NCBI GenBank assembly: GCA_022819825.1
Contig: JAJEGM010000053.1
Coordinates: 67,722 to 131,721 of the forward strand
Length of the DNA stretch: 64,000 nt
DNA from: Acidimicrobiia bacterium
Lineage (GTDB): Bacteria > Actinomycetota > Acidimicrobiia > Acidimicrobiales > Bin134
Reading direction: 5' to 3'
Positions 60,918 through 64,000 of the stretch are shown here, in pieces. Positions within the stretch are counted from its first letter, which is position 1. Each line of letters begins with the position of its first letter. The notes under the pieces are model-generated. The model did no database searches and had not been told where the DNA came from. It saw only the letters and a list, made by a program, of their open reading frames with translations. The position numbers and the translations under genes are program-made.

Positions 60918-63086
60918 CTAGCCAGCTGCTTTCTGACGGCGGCGGTGAGCGGTGAGAATCGCCTCGGTGTAACCGTTGGGTTGCTCACGACCTTCGAGAA
61001 CCAATGCCAGGGCAGCACCGAACGGGATGCTGGCGGAAAAATCGCCGCTCATGGGCTCATAGTCGGGGTCGTCGGCGTTCTGGACGTCCACCACCGCGGC
61101 CATGCGCTGCATGGCCTCCACCACCTGCTCTTCAGATAGCAGCCCGTGGTGGAGCCAGTTGGCGATGTGCTGGGAAGAGATCCGCAAAGTGGCCCGGTCC
61201 TCCATCAGGGCGACATCGTCGATGTCGGGCACTTTGGAGCAGCCCACTCCCTGGCCCACCCACCGGGTGACGTAGCCCAAGATTCCTTGGGCGTTGTTGT
61301 CCAATTCCCGCTGGATCTCCGCGGGGGAAAGCTCGCGGTCTGGCGGTAGGACTGCGGGAACCAGCATGGATCTAACGGCGGCGGCACGATCAGCCGGCGA
61401 TTCGGCCAGTACATCCTGTAGGGCGCCGACTTCGGTCTCCAGGTAGTGCAGTGCGTGCAGGGTGGCCGCGGTGGGGGAGGGGACCCATGCGGTGGTCGCC
61501 CCGGCCTGAGGATGGCCGATCTTCTCATCCAGCATGGCAGCCATGTCGTCGGGTCGAGCCCACATGCCCTTTCCGATTTGCGCATGTCCTGGCAGGCCCA
61601 TGGCCAAACCGACGGCTACGTTGGCCTCTTCATAGGCGTTCAACCACCCCGACGTCTTGATCTCCGCCTTGGGGATCATGGGGCCGGCCTCCATGTTGGT
61701 GTGGATATCGTCGCCAGTGCGGTCCAAGAACCCGGTATTGATGAAGACCACCCGCTCTGAGGCTTCGGCAATGCAGGCGGCCAAGTTGAGCGAGGTCCGG
61801 CGCTCCTCATCCATGATCCCCATCTTCAGCGTGTTTGGGGCCATGCCCAAGATGTCTTCGATCTCGGCGAATAAATCCCGGACGAGGGCCGTTTCACCGG
61901 GACCGTGCAGCTTCGGCATGACAATGTAGACCGATCCGGCATGGCTATTGCGATGGGGACCGGCTCCGGCCAGATCACAGAGGGCGCACCAAGCCGCCAT
62001 CGCCACGTCGATGATGGTCTCAGGAATCGGCTGGTCGCCCAAGCGCAATATGTCGGTCTCCATGTGCAGTCCCACGCTGCGGATCAACATGACACTGCGC
62101 CGCCGGACCGTCTTCGGATTCCCCGACGGGTCTATCACCACGGAGTCCTCATTCAGGCTGCGGGTCGCGGCCTGTCCGCCTTTGGTGAACGAGGCGGTGA
62201 GACTCCCCTGCATCAGGCCGAGCCAGTTGGCATAGGCCGCTGTCTTGTCCTCCGCGTCCACCGCGGCCACTGAATCCTCCAAGTCCATGATGGTGGTCAG
62301 GGCAGATTCCATCATCACATCGGCCACCCCTGCGGGGTCATCTCGACCGATGGGGTGGTCGCGATCAATCACCAGTTCGATGTGGAGGCCGTGCTTGCGC
62401 AGCAACACCGTGTCTGGAGCCGAGGCTGTGCCGGTATACCCGACGAACTGTTCGGGATTGGCCAGACCTGCGGCTGCGCCATTGGCAAGATCAACTCGAA
62501 GAGCCTCGGCCGACACCGAATAGGCCACCGCGTCGCCATGCGATCCCGAAGCCAGCGGAACATGGCTGTCCAGAAGTGCTCGAACCCGGTCGATTACTCG
62601 CTGGCCCCGCACCGGGTTGTACGGCCCTCTTCGATCCGCGCCACCCGCCTCGTCGATGGCGTCGGTTCCGTAGAAGGCGTCGTACAGGCTGCCCCAGCGG
62701 GCGTTGGCCGCATTGAGGGCATAGCGGGCGTTGTCCACCGGCACCACCAGCTGCGGCCCGGCCTGATGGGCAACTTCCGGGTCGACCCCCGCGGTGGTCA
62801 CTGCTTCCGGTGGCGGTTCTTCCACCAAATAGCCGATTGAGTGCAAGAAGTCGATCGGGCTAGCCGGCAGGTCATCCTTATTCCGATGCCAAGAGTCGAT
62901 CCGGGCCTGCAAGTCATCGCGCTCGTCCAAGCAGGCTCTAATCCTTGGGCCGAAATGCTCGATGATCTGTTCCAGGGAGGACCAGAACTGCTCGACGCCC
63001 ACGTCGGTGCTTGGAGCCAAGCGACTGTCGACGAAGTCGGCCAACGGCTTGGACACCTCGAGTCTCCCGAAAGTCTCGTAGGTCAC
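60918..63086 (-). CDS. glcB: Malate synthase G
   Basis: About 722 residues, the length of malate synthase G rather than [28 protein letters not shown] with the DLEDS Asp/Glu pair is the catalytic region, and [47 protein letters not shown] carries further active-site residues. [15 protein letters not shown] is near the end. It condenses glyoxylate and acetyl-CoA to malate. GTG at 63086 is chosen by comparison with the usual N-terminus; the open frame runs to a TTG at 63116. It diverges from isocitrate lyase, so both glyoxylate-shunt genes share one control region. Confidence 0.95.
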   Translation of the reverse strand: MTYETFGRLEVSKPLADFVDSRLAPSTDVGVEQFWSSLEQIIEHFGPRIRACLDERDDLQARIDSWHRNKDDLPASPIDFLHSIGYLVEEPPPEAVTTAGVDPEVAHQAGPQLVVPVDNARYALNAANARWGSLYDAFYGTDAIDEAGGADRRGPYNPVRGQRVIDRVRALLDSHVPLASGSHGDAVAYSVSAEALRVDLANGAAAGLANPEQFVGYTGTASAPDTVLLRKHGLHIELVIDRDHPIGRDDPAGVADVMMESALTTIMDLEDSVAAVDAEDKTAAYANWLGLMQGSLTASFTKGGQAATRSLNEDSVVIDPSGNPKTVRRRSVMLIRSVGLHMETDILRLGDQPIPETIIDVAMAAWCALCDLAGAGPHRNSHAGSVYIVMPKLHGPGETALVRDLFAEIEDILGMAPNTLKMGIMDEERRTSLNLAACIAEASERVVFINTGFLDRTGDDIHTNMEAGPMIPKAEIKTSGWLNAYEEANVAVGLAMGLPGHAQIGKGMWARPDDMAAMLDEKIGHPQAGATTAWVPSPTAATLHALHYLETEVGALQDVLAESPADRAAAVRSMLVPAVLPPDRELSPAEIQRELDNNAQGILGYVTRWVGQGVGCSKVPDIDDVALMEDRATLRISSQHIANWLHHGLLSEEQVVEAMQRMAAVVDVQNADDPDYEPMSGDFSASIPFGAALALVLEGREQPNGYTEAILTAHRRRQKAAG

Positions 63087-63227
63087 GACCACGGCCACAG
63101 GGTAGAAGTTGTCCAAGCCGGATTCTCAAGCAAAGTCATGTTTCCTGAAAATAAAGGTGCAGTTAGAAGCGACGCTGTTGCTATCGTGCCCAAACAACCA
63201 CCCCCACCACACCAAAGAGGTATCAGC
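63087..63227. promoter_or_regulatory. Shared control region of the glyoxylate-shunt genes
   Basis: About 140 bp between the divergent starts. A reverse-strand ACTTTGC (within 63130-63140) resembles part of the RamB-type acetate-regulator site of corynebacteria, but this is a weak match. AAAGAGG (63214-63220) is the isocitrate lyase ribosome-binding site. No gene is visible. Confidence 0.4.
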
Positions 63228-64000
63228 ATGGCCGCCAACGCTGTCGGTTCATTCGATGCCGAGGTCCGGTCCACCCAAGCGTGGATGGCCTCGCCCCGCT
63301 TCGAGGGGATCACCCGCCTGTACTCGGCTCGCCAAGTAGTGGAACAACGCGGAGCTCTCAACGAGGACCACACCGTGGCCCGGTTCGCGTCCGAGCAGTT
63401 CTACGCCCGTCTGCGGGAGTTGTTCGAACAGGGGAGGTGCATCTCAACCTTCGGCCCCTATTCGCCAGGCCAGGCAGTAGCGATGAAACGGGCGGGTATC
63501 GAGGGTATCTACCTGGGCGGATGGGCCACTTCGGCAAAGGGATCCCTGCACGAAGATCCCGGCCCCGACCTGGCCAGCTATCCGCTGAACATGGTTCCCG
63601 ACGAGGCCGCGGGTTTGGTTAGGGCTCTGTTGACCGCCGATCGCAACCAGCGGTTCGCCCGCTCGCGAATGAGCATCGAAGAGCGCATGCGCACCCCAGA
63701 GGTGGATTTCACCCCGTCGATAATCGCCGATGCCGACACCGGCCACGGCGGTGATGCCCACGTCCGAAATCTGATCCGCCGATTCGTCGAGGCCGGAGTA
63801 CCCGGCTATCACATCGAGGACCAGAAACCCGGCGTCAAGAAGTGCGGGCATCAGGGCGGCAAGGTGTTGGTGCCCTGCGACGAGCAGATCAAGCGGCTCA
63901 ATGCGGCTCGATTCCAGTTGGACGTGATGGGTGTGCCGGGCATCATCGTGGCTCGTACCGACGCCGAGGCAGCCAACCTGCTGGACGGCGGTGCCGATGA
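63228..64000 (+). CDS. aceA: Isocitrate lyase, 3' end outside window
   Basis: 257 codons are visible. [22 protein letters not shown] is the N-terminal segment, [11 protein letters not shown] and DADTGHGG follow, and [15 protein letters not shown] (KKCGH, about residues 203-207) is the catalytic signature. It splits isocitrate to succinate and glyoxylate. ATG at 63228 with AAAGAGG 7 nt upstream. The long spacing between the strands before KKCGH suggests the longer class of isocitrate lyase. Divergent from malate synthase G; together they form the glyoxylate shunt. Confidence 0.95.
   Translation, partial: MAANAVGSFDAEVRSTQAWMASPRFEGITRLYSARQVVEQRGALNEDHTVARFASEQFYARLRELFEQGRCISTFGPYSPGQAVAMKRAGIEGIYLGGWATSAKGSLHEDPGPDLASYPLNMVPDEAAGLVRALLTADRNQRFARSRMSIEERMRTPEVDFTPSIIADADTGHGGDAHVRNLIRRFVEAGVPGYHIEDQKPGVKKCGHQGGKVLVPCDEQIKRLNAARFQLDVMGVPGIIVARTDAEAANLLDGGAD

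Overview
The window is a gene-dense, high-GC bacterial chromosome segment with no RNA genes, insertion sequences or CRISPR array that I can see. Many GTG and TTG starts, an F420-type luciferase-like oxidoreductase, thiolase/DUF35 pairs, CaiB/BaiF CoA-transferases, MpaB-like and P450 oxygenases, and many leaderless-looking promoters (a TANNNT box 6-7 nt before the start codon) suggest an actinobacterium. My best guess is an uncultured Acidimicrobiia-like lineage, but this is inferred from gene content only.

Layout. Positions 1-9000: a truncated epimerase, a SnoaL-like protein, two DUF1214 proteins, an XRE/nucleotidyltransferase pair with a perfect palindromic operator, SDR and GNAT enzymes, a TauD dioxygenase and a P450. 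7.8-16.5 kb: a double-domain CaiB/BaiF protein, amidohydrolases, a thiolase-like/DUF35 pair, SDR, cupin and methyltransferase. 16.5-25 kb: a GH3 glycosidase, a TauE/SafE exporter with an apparent frameshift, VOC, amidohydrolase, enoyl-CoA hydratase, macro domain, GcvT-like and LLM proteins. 25-37 kb: a DUF427-thioesterase fusion, CaiB/BaiF, a Zn alcohol dehydrogenase, a lipoprotein hydrolase ending in a neocarzinostatin-like domain, SDR, amidohydrolase, TetR, GH20, TauD and an unusual acyl-CoA dehydrogenase.

37-41 kb is a zinc homeostasis island: a Fur/Zur-type regulator diverges from a ZnuA-like binding lipoprotein and ZnuB permease (no ATPase gene), with a strong palindromic operator between them. 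A convergent operon follows, encoding a 66-residue His/Cys/Asp/Glu-rich protein made of about four short repeats, translationally coupled to a CDF metal exporter. 41-46 kb: two hotdog/MaoC-like proteins, LLM, enoyl-CoA hydratase, GMC oxidoreductase and alanine dehydrogenase.

46.5-48.6 kb holds what I consider the most notable system: an Lrp/AsnC regulator, a 327-residue protein, and a gene read through an in-frame TGA (48292-48294) to give a U-G-S-C motif. A SECIS-like hairpin sits directly after the TGA, so this is very probably a UGSC-family selenoprotein that ordinary gene callers would split. 48.5-64 kb: MFS transporter, cupin, phosphotransferase, SDRs, SMP-30 lactonase, MpaB-like oxygenase, amidohydrolase, thioesterase, a third DUF1214 protein, sulfotransferase, a MerB-like protein, and the two glyoxylate-shunt genes (malate synthase G and a truncated isocitrate lyase) head to head.

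Taken together, the genes look like a catabolic and detoxification repertoire: oxidation, CoA activation and beta-oxidation-like chemistry on organic acids, terpenoids or steroids, feeding the glyoxylate shunt. Metal handling and selenium-dependent redox chemistry sit beside it. Substrates cannot be read from the sequence. No gene-free stretch exceeds 300 bases.
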